Under the pieces are notes generated by a model that had not been told where the DNA came from, ran no database searches, and saw nothing but the letters and a program-made list of their open reading frames with translations. A program made the position numbers and the translations under genes. This document shows, piece by piece, positions 22,034-33,521 of a stretch of 64,000 nt of DNA. Positions within the stretch are counted from its first letter, which is position 1, and each line of letters begins with the position of its first letter. This stretch comes from Phytobacter ursingii (GTDB taxonomy: Bacteria > Pseudomonadota > Gammaproteobacteria > Enterobacterales > Enterobacteriaceae), in contig CABDWT010000019.1 of the NCBI GenBank assembly GCA_901456055.1, positions 310,001 through 374,000 of the forward strand. The letters run 5' to 3'.

Positions 22034-23935
22034 ATGAAATTACAGAATTCTTTTCGCGACTATTCGGCTGAGTCTGCGCTGTTTGTGCGCCGGGCTCTTG
22101 TCGCTTTTGCAGGGATTTTGCTGCTCACTGGCGTGCTCATCGCCAACCTTTATAATCTGCAAATTGTTCGTCATGCTGACTACCAGACGCGTTCTAACGA
22201 GAACCGCATCAAACTGGTCCCTATTCCGCCAAGTCGCGGCATTATCTATGATCGCAACGGCACGCCGCTGGCGCTGAACCGCACAATCTATCAGATTGAG
22301 ATGATGCCGGAGAAAGTCGATAACGTTGAGCAAACACTCAATGCGTTGCGTGACGTGGTGGATCTGACGGATGAGGACATTGCCAACTTCAAAAAGGAGC
22401 GCTCCCGCTCCCACCGCTTCACCTCGATTCCGGTCAAAGCCAACCTGAATGAAGTGCAAGTGGCGCGCTTCGCGGTCAATCAGTATCGGTTCCCTGGCGT
22501 GGAAGTAAAAGGCTATAAGCGCCGTTACTATCCGTTCGGCTCGGCGCTGACACACGTGATCGGCTACGTATCTAAAATAAACGATAAAGACGTCGAACGA
22601 CTGGATAAAGAAGGCAAGCTGGCAAACTACGCGGCCACGCATGACATTGGTAAACTCGGCATCGAGCGCTATTACGAAGATGTGTTGCATGGACAAACCG
22701 GTTACGAAGAAGTTGAAGTTAACAACCGCGGGCGCGTTATTCGCCAGTTAAAAGAAGTCCCCCCGCAAGCCGGGCATGACATCTACCTGACGCTGGATTT
22801 GAAACTGCAGCAATATATCGAAACCCTGCTGCAGGGGAGCCGTGCGGCGGTCGTGGTGACCGACCCGCGCAATGGCGCCATTCTCGCGCTGGTTTCTACG
22901 CCGAGCTATGACCCGAACCTGTTTGTTGACGGCATCTCCAGCAAGGATTACACCGCGCTACTCAATGATCCGAACACGCCGCTGGTTAACCGCGCCACGC
23001 AAGGGGTTTATCCACCTGCATCAACGGTGAAACCCTATGTTGCCGTTTCAGCGCTGAGCGCCGGGGTAATCACCCGGAACACCACCCTCTTCGACCCAGG
23101 CTGGTGGCAACTGCCGGGTTCAGAAAAACGTTATCGTGACTGGAAAAAATGGGGGCATGGCCGCCTGAATGTCACCAAATCGCTGGAAGAGTCTGCAGAT
23201 ACCTTCTTCTATCAGGTCGCCTACGACATGGGTATTGACCGACTTGCCGAGTGGCTGACCAAGTTTGGTTACGGTCAGTATACCGGTATCGACCTGGCTG
23301 AAGAGCGCTCGGGTAATATGCCCACGCGCGAATGGAAGCTTAAACGCTTTAAGAAACCCTGGTATCAGGGGGACACGATCCCCGTCGGGATTGGCCAGGG
23401 TTACTGGACCGCAACGCCCGTACAAATGAATAAAGCAATGATGACGCTGATTAACGACGGCGTTGTCAAAGTTCCACACTTATTAATGAGCACGATGGAA
23501 GACGGTAAACAGGTTCCCTGGCAACAGCCGACGCAAAAACAGGTTGGCGATGTGCACTCCGGCTTCTGGGAAATCGCCAAAGATGGGATGTATGGCGTGG
23601 CAAACCGCCCCAACGGTACCGGGCATAAATATTTCGCCGGTTCACCTTACAAAGTCGCGGCAAAATCCGGTACAGCCCAGGTCTTCGGACTGAAAGCTAA
23701 CGAAACCTATAATGCGCATCGCATCGCCGAACGTCTGCGTGACCATAAGCTGATGACGGCATTTGCACCTTACGATAATCCCCAGGTTGCAGTGGCAATG
23801 ATTCTGGAAAACGGCGGTGCCGGCCCTGCGGTGGGTACAATTATGCGCCAGATCCTCGACCATATCATGCTTGGCGATAACAATACTGATTTGCCGTCGG
23901 AAAACCCGGCATCAACAGCGGCAGAGGACCAATAA
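22034..23935 (+). CDS. mrdA: Peptidoglycan DD-transpeptidase PBP2
   Basis: Elongasome transpeptidase, inner membrane with periplasmic catalytic domain. 633 aa, standard. N-terminal membrane anchor (about 20-42), pedestal domain, transpeptidase domain with SxxK in ASTVKP (Ser about 330), SxN-type SAD near 387 and KSGT near 545. Two codons ahead of mrdB; target of mecillinam-type beta-lactams in this family. Confidence 0.97.
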   Translation: MKLQNSFRDYSAESALFVRRALVAFAGILLLTGVLIANLYNLQIVRHADYQTRSNENRIKLVPIPPSRGIIYDRNGTPLALNRTIYQIEMMPEKVDNVEQTLNALRDVVDLTDEDIANFKKERSRSHRFTSIPVKANLNEVQVARFAVNQYRFPGVEVKGYKRRYYPFGSALTHVIGYVSKINDKDVERLDKEGKLANYAATHDIGKLGIERYYEDVLHGQTGYEEVEVNNRGRVIRQLKEVPPQAGHDIYLTLDLKLQQYIETLLQGSRAAVVVTDPRNGAILALVSTPSYDPNLFVDGISSKDYTALLNDPNTPLVNRATQGVYPPASTVKPYVAVSALSAGVITRNTTLFDPGWWQLPGSEKRYRDWKKWGHGRLNVTKSLEESADTFFYQVAYDMGIDRLAEWLTKFGYGQYTGIDLAEERSGNMPTREWKLKRFKKPWYQGDTIPVGIGQGYWTATPVQMNKAMMTLINDGVVKVPHLLMSTMEDGKQVPWQQPTQKQVGDVHSGFWEIAKDGMYGVANRPNGTGHKYFAGSPYKVAAKSGTAQVFGLKANETYNAHRIAERLRDHKLMTAFAPYDNPQVAVAMILENGGAGPAVGTIMRQILDHIMLGDNNTDLPSENPASTAAEDQ

Positions 23936-23937
23936 TC

Positions 23938-25050
23938 ATGACGGATAATCCGAACAAAAAATCGTTCTGGGATAAAATCCATATCGATCCCGCCTTCTTG
24001 CTGATTGTGCTGGCGCTGTTGTTCTATAGCGCGATGGTTATCTGGAGCGCCAGCGGGCAGGATATCGGCATGACGGAGCGTAAAGTCGGCCAGATAGCCA
24101 TGGGCCTTATCGCGATGGTTGTACTGGCGCAGGTTCCCCCTCGCGTCTATGAAGGCTGGGCACCCTATCTTTATGTTTTTTGCGTCATCCTGCTGGTCGC
24201 CGTTGATGCTTTCGGGGCGATCTCCAAAGGCGCCCAACGCTGGCTTGATTTAGGGGTAGTGCGTTTCCAGCCATCTGAAATTGCGAAAATCGCCGTACCG
24301 CTAATGGTGGCGCGTTTTATCAACCGTGACGTATGTCCGCCATCATTGAAAAACACTGCCATTGCGCTGGTGCTGATATTTATGCCAACGCTGCTGGTAG
24401 CCGCTCAGCCCGACCTCGGTACCGCTATCCTTATCGCTATGTCCGGTCTTTTCGTGCTGTTTTTATCCGGCCTGAGCTGGCGCCTCATCTTAGTGGCCGT
24501 TCTCCTGATAGCGGCGTTTATTCCCATATTATGGTTCTTCCTGATGCACGATTATCAGCGCCAGCGCGTCATGATGTTGCTCGATCCGGAAACCGATCCG
24601 CTCGGCGCGGGCTATCATATTATTCAGTCCAAAATCGCCATCGGCTCCGGCGGGTTACAGGGTAAAGGCTGGTTGCACGGCACGCAGTCGCAGCTGGAGT
24701 TTTTGCCAGAGCGCCACACCGACTTTATCTTTGCCGTACTTGCCGAAGAGTTGGGGCTGATTGGTATCTTGATCCTGCTTGGGCTTTATGTACTGCTGAT
24801 CATGCGCGGCTTATGGATTGCCGCGCGCGCGCAGACCACCTTTGGCCGGGTCATGGCGGGGGGTTTGATGTTGATTTTATTCGTTTATGTATTCGTAAAT
24901 ATTGGTATGGTGAGTGGTATCCTGCCGGTGGTGGGCGTACCGTTGCCGCTGGTGAGTTATGGGGGCTCAGCCCTGATTGTACTGATGGCGGGGTTTGGTA
25001 TCGTGATGTCGATTCATACCCACAGGAAGATGTTATCAAAAAGCGTATAA
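23938..25050 (+). CDS. mrdB: Peptidoglycan glycosyltransferase RodA
   Basis: SEDS glycosyltransferase that polymerises lipid II together with PBP2 for rod shape. 370 aa, about ten transmembrane helices, SEDS signatures [12 protein letters not shown] (about 110) and [15 protein letters not shown] (about 335). Directly after mrdA. Confidence 0.97.
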   Translation: MTDNPNKKSFWDKIHIDPAFLLIVLALLFYSAMVIWSASGQDIGMTERKVGQIAMGLIAMVVLAQVPPRVYEGWAPYLYVFCVILLVAVDAFGAISKGAQRWLDLGVVRFQPSEIAKIAVPLMVARFINRDVCPPSLKNTAIALVLIFMPTLLVAAQPDLGTAILIAMSGLFVLFLSGLSWRLILVAVLLIAAFIPILWFFLMHDYQRQRVMMLLDPETDPLGAGYHIIQSKIAIGSGGLQGKGWLHGTQSQLEFLPERHTDFIFAVLAEELGLIGILILLGLYVLLIMRGLWIAARAQTTFGRVMAGGLMLILFVYVFVNIGMVSGILPVVGVPLPLVSYGGSALIVLMAGFGIVMSIHTHRKMLSKSV

Positions 25051-25060
25051 GGGGTGCGCA

Positions 25061-26209
25061 ATGCGTAAGCAATGGCCAGGTGTCTGTATAGCAGCAGTAT
25101 TGCTGGCGTCATGTTCAAGTGATGATGGTCAGCAAAAGACGATGGTTGCGCCGCCTACTCCGGTGTGCAACGGTCCGGTCGTTGAAATCAGCGGTGCGGA
25201 GCCTCGTTTTGAAACGCCGAATCCTTCGGCAAACCAGGATTACGAGCGTGACGGCAAAAGCTACAAAATTGTGCAGAATCCTTCGCAGTTCAGCCAGGCA
25301 GGATTTGCCGCTATTTATGATGCGGAACCGGGGAGTAATTTAACCGCGACGGGAGAAGCGTTCGATCCGTTACAACTGACCGCCGCTCACCCGACGCTGC
25401 CTGTTCCGAGTTATGCCCGTATCACTAACCTGGCGAATGGCCGCATGGTGGTGGTACGCATTAACGATCGCGGCCCTTATGGTAACGATCGCGTGATCTC
25501 ATTGTCGCGTGCGGCAGCCGATCGCCTGAATACGTCGAACAATACCAAAGTGCGTATCGACCCGATCATCGTGGCGCAGGACGGTTCCATGTCCGGTCCG
25601 GGTACGGTTTGTACCACTATCGCGAAGCAAACCTATGCCCTGCCGGCACTCCCGGATTTGAATGGCAATGGCGCGTCACAACCGCAACCTGCTCCTGATA
25701 ACGTGCGCATGATCAGCAATTCGACGCTGAAAGGTGACGACAACACAAAGCCAGTAAGTAGCGGCGGTTTCCTGGGTGCGCCGACGCCGCTGCATGCAGG
25801 CGTACTTGAGGGCAGCGAACCTGCTGCGCCTGCTGTGACGACGCAGACCACGCCACCCGTGACCGCTGCGCCAGTGGCCACCCCGGCACCGGCAACGCGC
25901 ACAGCTCCCGTAACGGCACCGATCACCGCGCCAGGTTCCGTACAAGGCCACGTTGCGACATCCGCGGCGCCGGCTGCGGCCAGCGGAAGCTATATGGTGC
26001 AGGTTGGCGCAGTCAGCGATCAGACGCGCGCGCAACAATACCAGCAGCGCCTGGCCCAGCAATTTTCTGTACCGGGCCGGGTGGTGCAAAACGGCGCGGT
26101 GTGGCGTATCCAGCTCGGGCCTTTTAGCAATAAATCAGACGCCAGTGCCTTGCAACAGCGTCTGCAAAATGAAGCGCAGTTACAGTCTTTTGTAACCAAC
26201 GCGCAATAA
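25061..26209 (+). CDS. rlpA: Septal-ring lytic transglycosylase RlpA
   Basis: Outer-membrane lipoprotein with a double-psi beta-barrel (about 85-170; GFAAIYD…RITNLANGRMVVVRINDRGPY) and a C-terminal SPOR domain (about 305-380) that binds denuded glycan at the septum. Lipobox LLASC with Cys at residue 18. A Pro/Thr/Ala low-complexity linker (about 245-300) joins the domains. In E. coli the protein has no clear enzymatic activity whereas the Pseudomonas one does; activity here is therefore open. Confidence 0.95.
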   Translation: MRKQWPGVCIAAVLLASCSSDDGQQKTMVAPPTPVCNGPVVEISGAEPRFETPNPSANQDYERDGKSYKIVQNPSQFSQAGFAAIYDAEPGSNLTATGEAFDPLQLTAAHPTLPVPSYARITNLANGRMVVVRINDRGPYGNDRVISLSRAAADRLNTSNNTKVRIDPIIVAQDGSMSGPGTVCTTIAKQTYALPALPDLNGNGASQPQPAPDNVRMISNSTLKGDDNTKPVSSGGFLGAPTPLHAGVLEGSEPAAPAVTTQTTPPVTAAPVATPAPATRTAPVTAPITAPGSVQGHVATSAAPAAASGSYMVQVGAVSDQTRAQQYQQRLAQQFSVPGRVVQNGAVWRIQLGPFSNKSDASALQQRLQNEAQLQSFVTNAQ

Positions 26210-26347
26210 CAGATTTGGCATCTGACTTTGTCAACCACTGTAAATAGCATTAACAAAGTCATGCGGAAAGTCGGATGCCTGTCAGAATAGCTTTTGCTAT
26301 AGTAGGGCACTTTTTTTAACTCCATCACGGATGTCGTTGTTCAGACC

Positions 26348-27559
26348 ATGAAGACCACTCTCTCCGTTCGTTTCGTACAGCGCCTGGCGCTCACCACGGC
26401 ACTGACTGCCGCCACCCTCGGCACAGCCCATGCTGATGACCTCAATATCAAGACCATGATTCCTGGCGCGCCACAGATTGATGCCGAATCCTGGATCCTC
26501 ATCGATTACAACTCCGGCAAGGTGTTGACAGAACAGAACGCCGATTCGCGTCGCGATCCGGCCAGCCTGACGAAAATGATGACCAGCTACGTCATCGGCC
26601 AGGCAATGAAAGCGGGGAAATTCAAAGATAGCGATCTGGTCACGATCGGCAATGACGCGTGGGCAACCGGCAACCCGGTGTTCCGTGGCTCTTCTCTGAT
26701 GTTCCTGAAACCGGGTATGCAAGTTCCGGTTTCACAACTCATCCGTGGTATCAACTTGCAGTCTGGTAACGACGCCTGTGTGGCGATGGCAGATTATGTT
26801 GCTGGCAGCCAGGACGCGTTTGTCGGTCTGATGAATAACTACGTTAACGCGCTTGGCCTGCAGAACTCCCACTTCCAGACTGTTCATGGTCTGGATGCTG
26901 AGGGGCAATACAGCTCCGCGCGTGACATGGCATTGATTGGCCAGGCGCTGATTCGTGATGTGCCAAACGAATATTCCATCTACAAAGAGAAAGAGTTCAC
27001 CTTTAACGGTATCCGCCAGACCAACCGTAACGGCCTGCTGTGGGATAACAGTCTGAATGTCGACGGTATTAAAACCGGTCATACGGACAAAGCGGGTTAC
27101 AACCTGGTGGCCTCTGCAACCGAAGGCCAGATGCGCCTGATCTCCGCAGTTATGGGCGGCAGAACGTTCAAAGGGCGTGAAGCCGAAAGTAAAAAACTGC
27201 TGACATGGGGTTTCCGTTTCTTCGAAACCGTGAGTCCGCTGAAAGCAGGCAAAGAATTCGCCTCAGAACCAGCCTGGTTCGGTGACAACGATCGCGCTTC
27301 GCTGGGTGTTGATAAAGACGTCTATCTGACTATCCCACGTGGCCGTATGAAAGATCTGAAGGCCAGTTATGTGTTAACCACCAGTGAACTGCACGCGCCG
27401 TTGCAGAAAAATCAGGTGGTCGGCACAATTAACTTCCAACTGGACGGCAAAACTATCGAACAACGTCCTCTGGTCGTGCTGCAGGAAATCCAGGAAGGGA
27501 ATTTCTTCGGTAAAATCATCGACTATATCAAGCTAATGTTCCATCACTGGTTCGGCTAA
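26348..27559 (+). CDS. dacA: D-alanyl-D-alanine carboxypeptidase PBP5
   Basis: Periplasmic DD-carboxypeptidase trimming pentapeptides, anchored by a C-terminal amphipathic helix. 403 aa. Signal peptide cut after GTAHA (residue 29). SLTK (73-76), SGN (139-141), KTG (242-244); C-terminal PBP5_C beta domain and the anchor [17 protein letters not shown]. An extended -10 TGCTATAGT lies at 26295-26303. Monocistronic: terminator follows. Confidence 0.97.
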   Translation: MKTTLSVRFVQRLALTTALTAATLGTAHADDLNIKTMIPGAPQIDAESWILIDYNSGKVLTEQNADSRRDPASLTKMMTSYVIGQAMKAGKFKDSDLVTIGNDAWATGNPVFRGSSLMFLKPGMQVPVSQLIRGINLQSGNDACVAMADYVAGSQDAFVGLMNNYVNALGLQNSHFQTVHGLDAEGQYSSARDMALIGQALIRDVPNEYSIYKEKEFTFNGIRQTNRNGLLWDNSLNVDGIKTGHTDKAGYNLVASATEGQMRLISAVMGGRTFKGREAESKKLLTWGFRFFETVSPLKAGKEFASEPAWFGDNDRASLGVDKDVYLTIPRGRMKDLKASYVLTTSELHAPLQKNQVVGTINFQLDGKTIEQRPLVVLQEIQEGNFFGKIIDYIKLMFHHWFG

Positions 27560-27612
27560 AAAACGAACACTTGAAAGTGTGATTTCCGTCCCCATATACT
27601 AAGCATCTCAAA

Positions 27613-27646
27613 AACTCCTGCCCTTTCGGCAGGAGTTATTATTTTT
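27613..27646 (+). terminator. Terminator of dacA
   Basis: Ten-bp stem AACTCCTGCC/GGCAGGAGTT with a CTTTC loop and the T-rich tail ATTATTTTT, just upstream of ybeD. Confidence 0.9.
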
Positions 27647-27660
27647 ACGCCGGAGCTGAC

Positions 27661-27924
27661 ATGAAAACCAATCTCAAAGAACTGCTTGAATTCCCGACTC
27701 CCTTTACTTACAAAGTGATGGGACTGGCGAAACCAGAGCTGGTTGATCTGGTGGTTGAAGTGGTACAGCGCCATGCGCCCGGTGATTACTCTCCGCAGGT
27801 AAAACCGAGCAGCAAAGGCAATTACCACTCGGTATCCATCACCATCACCGCCACGCATATTGAGCAAGTTGAGACACTGTACGAAGAACTGGGCAATATT
27901 GAAATTGTTCGTATGGTGCTGTAA
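27661..27924 (+). CDS. ybeD: DUF493 regulatory-like protein YbeD
   Basis: Small conserved cytoplasmic protein (87 aa) of the DUF493 family with an ACT-like ferredoxin fold; function unknown. It sits between dacA and lipB as in E. coli, and the location suggests a link with lipoate metabolism, but this is inference. Starts 12 nt after the dacA terminator tail, so its promoter must overlap that region or depend on read-through. Confidence 0.93.
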   Translation: MKTNLKELLEFPTPFTYKVMGLAKPELVDLVVEVVQRHAPGDYSPQVKPSSKGNYHSVSITITATHIEQVETLYEELGNIEIVRMVL

Positions 27925-28011
27925 TTAAGCAGGTGTTACCGGGCCGCTGGTCGGGTAACACCCTCTCTGTGATATACTCCCCTCACCTTTTCTTCTCCCG
28001 GAGATGCTGTT

Positions 28012-28653
28012 TTGTCTCAGGATACAATCCTAATCCGTAACCTTGGCCTGCAGCCCTACGACCCTGTGTCTGAGGCAATGCATGAATTCACGGAAACCCG
28101 CACCGAGAGCACGCCTGACGAAATCTGGCTGGTTGAACATAACCCGGTCTTTACTCAAGGACAGGCAGGTAAAGCTGAGCATGTACTCTCCCCCGGTGAT
28201 ATTCCGGTGATACAAAGCGATCGTGGCGGCCAGGTCACCTATCATGGTCCTGGTCAGCAGGTCATGTACCTATTAATAAACCTCAAGCGTCGTAAACTTG
28301 GCGTCCGTGAACTTGTCACCGTGATGGAACAAACTGTCATCGATACACTGGCGGAATGGGGTATTGAAGCGCGTGCACGCGCCGATGCACCGGGTGTTTA
28401 TGTGCAGGATAAAAAGATCTGTTCGCTGGGGTTACGCATTCGTAAAGGTTGCTCATTTCATGGCCTGGCGCTGAATATCGCGATGGATCTAACCCCTTTT
28501 TTACGCATCAATCCATGTGGGTATGCCGGAATGGAAATGACGCAGGTTAAACATTTCATGCCTGATGCCAATATGGACAAAATAAGACCCGTGCTTATTA
28601 GCCATCTTTTAGCACAGCTAAACAATCCGCCACATATATATACTGCCACTTAA
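28012..28653 (+). CDS. lipB: Octanoyl-[ACP]:protein N-octanoyltransferase
   Basis: Moves octanoate from ACP to the lipoyl domains of PDH, OGDH and GcvH. 213 aa. TTG start at 28012 with CCCGGAGA upstream, as the E. coli gene also begins at this place. Family motifs [11 protein letters not shown], the catalytic Lys in [11 protein letters not shown] (about 135-145) and catalytic Cys in [10 protein letters not shown] (about 169). LipA, the next enzyme, is 1.5 kb downstream. Confidence 0.96.
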   Translation: MSQDTILIRNLGLQPYDPVSEAMHEFTETRTESTPDEIWLVEHNPVFTQGQAGKAEHVLSPGDIPVIQSDRGGQVTYHGPGQQVMYLLINLKRRKLGVRELVTVMEQTVIDTLAEWGIEARARADAPGVYVQDKKICSLGLRIRKGCSFHGLALNIAMDLTPFLRINPCGYAGMEMTQVKHFMPDANMDKIRPVLISHLLAQLNNPPHIYTAT

Positions 28654-28668
28654 TATACGATGTATAAC

Positions 28669-28697
28669 GGCTTGCTTTTTAAGCAAGTCGTTATTTA
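28669..28697 (+). terminator. Probable terminator of lipB
   Basis: Stem CTTGCTT/AAGCAAG with flanking GG/TC pairs and a TTT loop, followed by the T-rich GTTATTTATTT. Confidence 0.7.
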
Positions 28698-28960
28698 TTT
28701 CCCTCAGTTATACTTTACAATCGCAGTTCTCTTCTCTATTTTCAAAATACCTGCCTGATCCGGTTAATTCGCAACGCATGGCACATTTGCTGCGACGTCG
28801 AATTGCGCATAGCCGGATTAAATTTAAGCTTAATGCCCTGCATCATGCTGAAAACCATCCATACTGATGATATGTGAAGAAAAATCAGCTTAAATTACAC
28901 ATCACCATAAATAATAAATTCAACTATCATTCATAATGTGAATGATTACGGAGTACAAGC
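28698..28960. other. AT-rich spacer before ybeF, no gene seen
   Basis: About 260 bases of AT-rich DNA with no coding frame or RNA that I recognise; presumably the ybeF promoter and leader. A/T-richness is typical of H-NS-bound LysR gene promoters, but that is inference. Confidence 0.5.
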
Positions 28961-29914
28961 GTGGATTATAATAACCTGTCGGAACAGAAAATAGCCGAGC
29001 GCCCCGAAGATGATAAACCGCAAATCTTCAGAACGTTACGCAATATTGACCTCAATTTATTGACCATCTTTGAGGCAGTATATGTACACAAAGGGATTGT
29101 GAATGCCGCGCGAGTGCTTAACCTGACGCCATCCGCAATTAGTCAATCCATTCAAAAATTACGAACAATATTTCCCGATCCGCTTTTTATTCGCAAAGGC
29201 CAGGGCGTGACGCCAACCGCCTATGCTTCGCATTTGCATGAGTATATTAGTCAGGGTCTGGAGTCGATTCTCGGTGCGCTGGATCTTACCGGTAGTTATG
29301 ATAAACAACGAACTATTACCATCGGTACCCCCCCTTCGCTGGGCGCGATTGTTATTCCCGTTATCTGGCAGGCTATCAAAGAGAGCGCGCCGCATCTGGT
29401 GATGCGCAATATCCCTATCCATGATGCCGAAAACCAACTCAGTCAGTTCCAGACCGATCTCATCATTGACACCAATATCCCGACAGCCCGCACCCTGAGC
29501 CATCATGCACTGTATACTGATCGGTTAATGCTGGTTTGTCGCGAAGGGCACCCCTGCCTGCGCTCGACCATCAATGAAGATGTCCTGCAACACTATGAAC
29601 ACACTTTATTGATGCTAGAGGGACAAAACCTGAGTGCGTTGCGTCAGCGAGTTCAGGATCTGTTCCCTGAACGTCAGGTCAGCTTTAGCAGTTACAATAT
29701 GTTTACTATCGCAGCACTGATTGGTAACAGTGATATGTTAGGGCTGATGCCAACTCGCCTGTTCAAGCTTTTTAGCGCGTGCTGGCCTCTGGTAGAAATT
29801 GATTTTCCGCCAGTCAGTAACGAAAGAATGGACGTTTCTCTGTATTACAATAAGTTAAGCCTGCGTGATCCGGTACTTGAAAACGTTATTAACGTTATTC
29901 GCCGGGCTTTCTGA
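28961..29914 (+). CDS. ybeF: LysR-type regulator YbeF
   Basis: Transcription factor of unknown target, 317 aa. HTH at about 32-90 (LNLLTIFEAVYVHKGIVNAA…SAISQSIQKLR) then the LysR substrate-binding domain. Same gene as E. coli ybeF by position and sequence, though the effector domain is more diverged than neighbouring genes are. Not in an operon. Confidence 0.92.
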   Translation: MDYNNLSEQKIAERPEDDKPQIFRTLRNIDLNLLTIFEAVYVHKGIVNAARVLNLTPSAISQSIQKLRTIFPDPLFIRKGQGVTPTAYASHLHEYISQGLESILGALDLTGSYDKQRTITIGTPPSLGAIVIPVIWQAIKESAPHLVMRNIPIHDAENQLSQFQTDLIIDTNIPTARTLSHHALYTDRLMLVCREGHPCLRSTINEDVLQHYEHTLLMLEGQNLSALRQRVQDLFPERQVSFSSYNMFTIAALIGNSDMLGLMPTRLFKLFSACWPLVEIDFPPVSNERMDVSLYYNKLSLRDPVLENVINVIRRAF

Positions 29915-30123
29915 AATCCGCCTCAGCCTGGCAAAATGGCTAATCCCTATTGGGCAAAGCGTACAAAACAACAACTATTTTACATTTTGCCCCGTTGCCA
30001 GGCTGCTTTCTGCCCCCTATCAGTGCTATACTGCACGTCATTAATTCAAAAATAGTTGATAAATACAACATTCCCTTGAATTGAAACACTTACTTCGTTA
30101 TCCGCAACTGGAACACGCACGCT

Positions 30124-31089
30124 ATGAGTAAACCCATTGTGATGGAACGCGGTGTTAAGTACCGCGATGCCGATAAAATGGCTCTTATCCCGGTTAAAAA
30201 CGTGGCAACAGAGCGCGAAGCCCTGTTAAGAAAACCGGAATGGATGAAAATCAAACTTCCGGCTGACTCGTCCCGTATTCAGGGCATCAAGGCGGCCATG
30301 CGCAAAAATGGGCTGCACTCGGTTTGCGAAGAAGCGTCCTGCCCGAACCTGGCAGAGTGTTTCAATCACGGCACGGCGACCTTTATGATTCTTGGCGCGA
30401 TCTGTACGCGCCGCTGCCCGTTCTGCGATGTGGCTCACGGTCGCCCGGTTGCGCCGGATGCCAACGAGCCGAAAAAACTGGCTCAGACTATTGCTGATAT
30501 GGCGTTACGTTACGTCGTGATCACCTCGGTAGACCGTGACGATCTGCGTGATGGCGGTGCTCAGCATTTCGCTGACTGTATCAGTGCGATTCGCGAGAAA
30601 AACCCCGCCATCAAGATTGAGACGTTGGTACCAGACTTCCGTGGTCGTATGGACCGCGCGCTGGATATTTTGACGGCTACCCCGCCGGATGTGTTTAACC
30701 ACAACCTGGAGAACGTACCGCGCGTTTACCGCCAGGTCCGTCCGGGAGCAGACTATAACTGGTCACTAAAACTGCTGGAGCGCTTTAAAGAAGCGCATCC
30801 GGAGATCCCCACCAAATCTGGCCTGATGGTGGGACTTGGGGAAACCAATGCTGAAATCATTGACGTCATGCGCGACCTGCGCCGCCACGGCGTTACCATG
30901 CTGACGCTGGGCCAGTATCTGCAGCCAAGCCGCCACCATCTACCTGTACAGCGTTATGTCAGTCCGGAAGAGTTTGATGAAATGAAAGCGGAAGCGCTGG
31001 CGATGGGCTTCACCCATGCTGCATGCGGTCCGTTCGTGCGTTCGTCCTACCACGCCGACCTGCAAGCTAAAGGTATTGAAGTGAAATAA
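30124..31089 (+). CDS. lipA: Lipoyl synthase
   Basis: Radical-SAM enzyme inserting two sulfurs into protein-bound octanoate. 321 aa. Auxiliary cluster [12 protein letters not shown] (about 68-79), radical-SAM CTRRCPFC (about 94-101), C-terminal RSSYHAD with the Ser cluster ligand. Bidirectional terminator follows. Confidence 0.97.
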   Translation: MSKPIVMERGVKYRDADKMALIPVKNVATEREALLRKPEWMKIKLPADSSRIQGIKAAMRKNGLHSVCEEASCPNLAECFNHGTATFMILGAICTRRCPFCDVAHGRPVAPDANEPKKLAQTIADMALRYVVITSVDRDDLRDGGAQHFADCISAIREKNPAIKIETLVPDFRGRMDRALDILTATPPDVFNHNLENVPRVYRQVRPGADYNWSLKLLERFKEAHPEIPTKSGLMVGLGETNAEIIDVMRDLRRHGVTMLTLGQYLQPSRHHLPVQRYVSPEEFDEMKAEALAMGFTHAACGPFVRSSYHADLQAKGIEVK

Positions 31090-31117
31090 TGCAGTAATAT
31101 CTGATTACACTTGCAAT

Positions 31118-31147
31118 AAAAAAACCGGCGTAATGCCGGTTTTTTTA
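31118..31147. terminator. Bidirectional terminator lipA / tatE
   Basis: AAAAAACCGGC GTAAT GCCGGTTTTTT: T runs on the 3' side on both strands, between the converging lipA and tatE. Confidence 0.93.
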
Positions 31148-31163
31148 TGTTGCACGAACATGC

Positions 31164-31367
31164 TTACTCTTTATGAGAAAGCTTTTCGGCCGGAACGTCG
31201 TCTTCCGCAGTTTTCTTCGCCGTGGTGTCATCGTCATTCATGGCTTTTTTAAAGCCCTTGATCGCTGTGCCCAGATCTCCGCCCAGCGTACGAAGTTTTT
31301 TGGTACCAAACAGCAGAACGACCAGTGCGGCCACGACCAGCAATTTGGTAATACTAATCTCACCCAT
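31164..31367 (-). CDS. tatE: Sec-independent translocase subunit TatE
   Basis: TatA paralogue of the twin-arginine translocase. 67 aa: N-terminal membrane helix [32 protein letters not shown] hinge/amphipathic helix, charged tail ending AEKLSHKE as in E. coli. Lies downstream of ybeM on the minus strand. Confidence 0.96.
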   Translation of the reverse strand: MGEISITKLLVVAALVVLLFGTKKLRTLGGDLGTAIKGFKKAMNDDDTTAKKTAEDDVPAEKLSHKE

Positions 31368-31494
31368 AGATACCTTCTTTCATAAAACGGACTGCGTAAA
31401 GCACCATTATAACCTGATGTCATTAACGGTCATTCGACGCGCGCACACAATAGCAATCTGTAACGAGATGAATCAAGCATTGTTTAAAAAAACA

Positions 31495-32283
31495 TCACAT
31501 CAGTTGCGGTGGAGCGAAACGGCGATTTCGTAGTACGGGTAATTTCTCCCGCGTCTGCAATAAACGCTGCTGCGTAACCTCCGCCATGATAAGTTGCGGG
31601 ACCTCTCCCGCCGCCGCAATAACCACTCCCTGCGGGTCGAGTACCTGACTCTGACCAATATTCTTATTGCCACATTCACCTGAGGCCACGATATAACAGG
31701 TCGTGTCCAGCGCTCGCGCCGCCAGTAACGTCGTCCAGTGCTGCTCTTTGAGCGGGCCCCGCACCCATGCTGCAGGAAGTGCCAGAATATCTGCCCCCTG
31801 TAATGCCAATGACAACGCCAGCTCAGGAAAGCGCAGATCATAGCAGGTCATTAACCCGACCTTCATCCCGTCTACGTCAATTAACGGTGCGATTTCATGC
31901 CCCGCATCCACACGCGCCGACTCTTGCATGTTAAACGCATCGTAAAGGTGCAGTTTGGCGTACCGGGTAAGAATATGCCCTTCGCGCAGCGCCACCAGCG
32001 TATTTACCGCCCTTCCCGTCGAGGAAGGCACATGAATGGTCAGAATAGTTGTTAGCGTATTTTTGCGGCTCTCCTCAAGCAACAGGGTTAAAAAGCCGCC
32101 ATCAAGCGTCTGGGCCGATTTCACAGACATATGAGGGTCATTGTCATCTCGCGCCAGTAACGCCTCAGGAAGTACCAACAGCGACGCCTGCTGGCGCGCC
32201 GCTTGCGCCATCAATGTGACACACGTATGGGCATTCATTTGCCAGTCCGGGGTAACAACAAACTGCCCTGCTGCAACAATCAT
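31495..32283 (-). CDS. ybeM: Deaminated glutathione amidase (nitrilase family)
   Basis: Nit1-type omega-amidase that hydrolyses deaminated glutathione, a repair enzyme. 262 aa, complete: catalytic Glu in LLVLPEALL (about 41), Lys in [10 protein letters not shown] (about 110) and Cys in [10 protein letters not shown] (about 146). In E. coli K-12 this gene is truncated, so an intact copy is a difference worth noting. Confidence 0.93.
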   Translation of the reverse strand: MIVAAGQFVVTPDWQMNAHTCVTLMAQAARQQASLLVLPEALLARDDNDPHMSVKSAQTLDGGFLTLLLEESRKNTLTTILTIHVPSSTGRAVNTLVALREGHILTRYAKLHLYDAFNMQESARVDAGHEIAPLIDVDGMKVGLMTCYDLRFPELALSLALQGADILALPAAWVRGPLKEQHWTTLLAARALDTTCYIVASGECGNKNIGQSQVLDPQGVVIAAAGEVPQLIMAEVTQQRLLQTREKLPVLRNRRFAPPQLM

Positions 32284-32371
32284 CGTTTTCTCCTGCTTCT
32301 GTCGCCATAGCCAGTCTTCCGCTTCGGCGCTACACTCACCACTTTAACAAATCAAATAGCAGGATTTCCGC

Positions 32372-32755
32372 GTGTTACAACTTCTTTTAGCTGTATTTAT
32401 TGGTGGCGGGACGGGTAGCGTGGCGCGATGGGCGCTCAGCATGAAATTTAACCCCGCCCATCATGCTATTCCGCTGGGTACACTGACAGCGAATTTAGCC
32501 GGGGCGTTTATCATTGGGATGGGACTGGCCTGGTTTAACCGCATGACTCATATCGACCCGATGTGGAAAGTGTTACTGACCACGGGTTTTTGCGGTGGTC
32601 TGACTACGTTTTCAACGTTTTCAGCGGAGGTGGTGTTTTTATTACAGGAAGGACGTTTTAGCTGGGCTTTGCTTAACGTGGCCGTTAACCTGCTCGGATC
32701 ATTTGCGATGACGGCGCTCGCCTTCTGGTTGTTTTCCAGCGTCAATGCGAATTAA
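32372..32755 (+). CDS. crcB: Fluoride ion channel CrcB/Fluc
   Basis: Dual-topology inner-membrane F- exporter, 127 aa, four helices. GTG start at 32372. Family motifs [10 protein letters not shown] (11-20) and [13 protein letters not shown] (about 73-85). I looked for a fluoride riboswitch in the 88-nt spacer from ybeM and did not find its conserved elements. Confidence 0.95.
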   Translation: MLQLLLAVFIGGGTGSVARWALSMKFNPAHHAIPLGTLTANLAGAFIIGMGLAWFNRMTHIDPMWKVLLTTGFCGGLTTFSTFSAEVVFLLQEGRFSWALLNVAVNLLGSFAMTALAFWLFSSVNAN

Positions 32756-32760
32756 GGGCA

Positions 32761-32790
32761 AAAAAAACCCGCCTTAGAGGCGGGTTTTAT
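32761..32790. terminator. Bidirectional terminator crcB / cspE
   Basis: AAAACCCGCC TTAGA GGCGGGTTTT between the convergent crcB and cspE; longer T run on the cspE (minus) side. Confidence 0.92.
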
Positions 32791-32810
32791 AATTCTGTCT
32801 TATTGCTAAC

Positions 32811-33020
32811 TTAGATAGCCATTACGTTAGCAGCAGAAGGACCTTTGGCACCGTTAGTGATTTCGAACTCTACACGCTGACCTTCAGCCAGAGTTTTGAA
32901 ACCATTGCTCTGGATTGCAGAGAAGTGTACGAACACGTCTTTGCTGCCATCTTCCGGAGTAATGAAACCGAATCCTTTGGATTCATTAAACCACTTAACG
33001 TTACCTTTAATCTTAGACAT
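32811..33020 (-). CDS. cspE: Cold-shock-family RNA chaperone CspE
   Basis: 69-aa OB-fold nucleic-acid-binding protein and transcription antiterminator, constitutively made in E. coli. RNP1 KGFGFITP (about 15-22) and RNP2 VFVHFSAI (about 29-36). Start ATG at 33020; a TTG codon directly before it is not used. Unlike E. coli, no pagP gene lies between it and dcuC. Confidence 0.96.
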   Translation of the reverse strand: MSKIKGNVKWFNESKGFGFITPEDGSKDVFVHFSAIQSNGFKTLAEGQRVEFEITNGAKGPSAANVMAI

Positions 33021-33521
33021 CAATATTACCTTTACATGAAAAACGACACAAATGCTGTGTCGAGTTACAGTACAACAATTGTGAAGACTTTTGTCCAGTC
33101 GTTATTCATCAAAAAGTGATAAATGTCGCTAAGTTTTTTCAAAGATACTGTTTATTTGGGATCCGCATCAATGGTTAAGAATTAACCACCTCAAAAATGC
33201 TACGTCGCGCAAACGAGACGCGGCATTTTGCTCATAAATTAGCGACAACGATGAAGCAATGTGTACCCCGCCGGGATGACAACCATCGACAATCACAGTG
33301 CAGCAAGCAGGATCAGCATTCGGTTACGCAAAGAGACACGAATAGAGGAACGCGCGATGGTCTCGCTGCCCGCTCAGGGTTTGCGCCTTCTTTTGCGAAC
33401 AATCGACCACTTTTCAGCGCCCAGTACGCCCATGATTTTTTGCGAACCTCGCAACTGTATTTCTGCCATTTTGCGGGAAATAAGCAAAAATGCGCGATAA
33501 TATTCGCAAAACGATTCTTCT
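33021..33521. other. ~500-nt cspE-dcuC spacer, pagP absent
   Basis: Holds the cspE promoter/leader on one side and the dcuC upstream region on the other. In E. coli and Salmonella pagP (lipid A palmitoyltransferase) occupies this gap. I see no PagP-like residues in any frame; the open frame across 33197-33640 has a basic, Cys/His-rich composition unlike a real protein and runs into dcuC. Confidence 0.7.

Noticed and set aside
32284-32371. Fluoride riboswitch ahead of crcB
   Set aside because: The conserved riboswitch elements could not be found in this 88-nt spacer.
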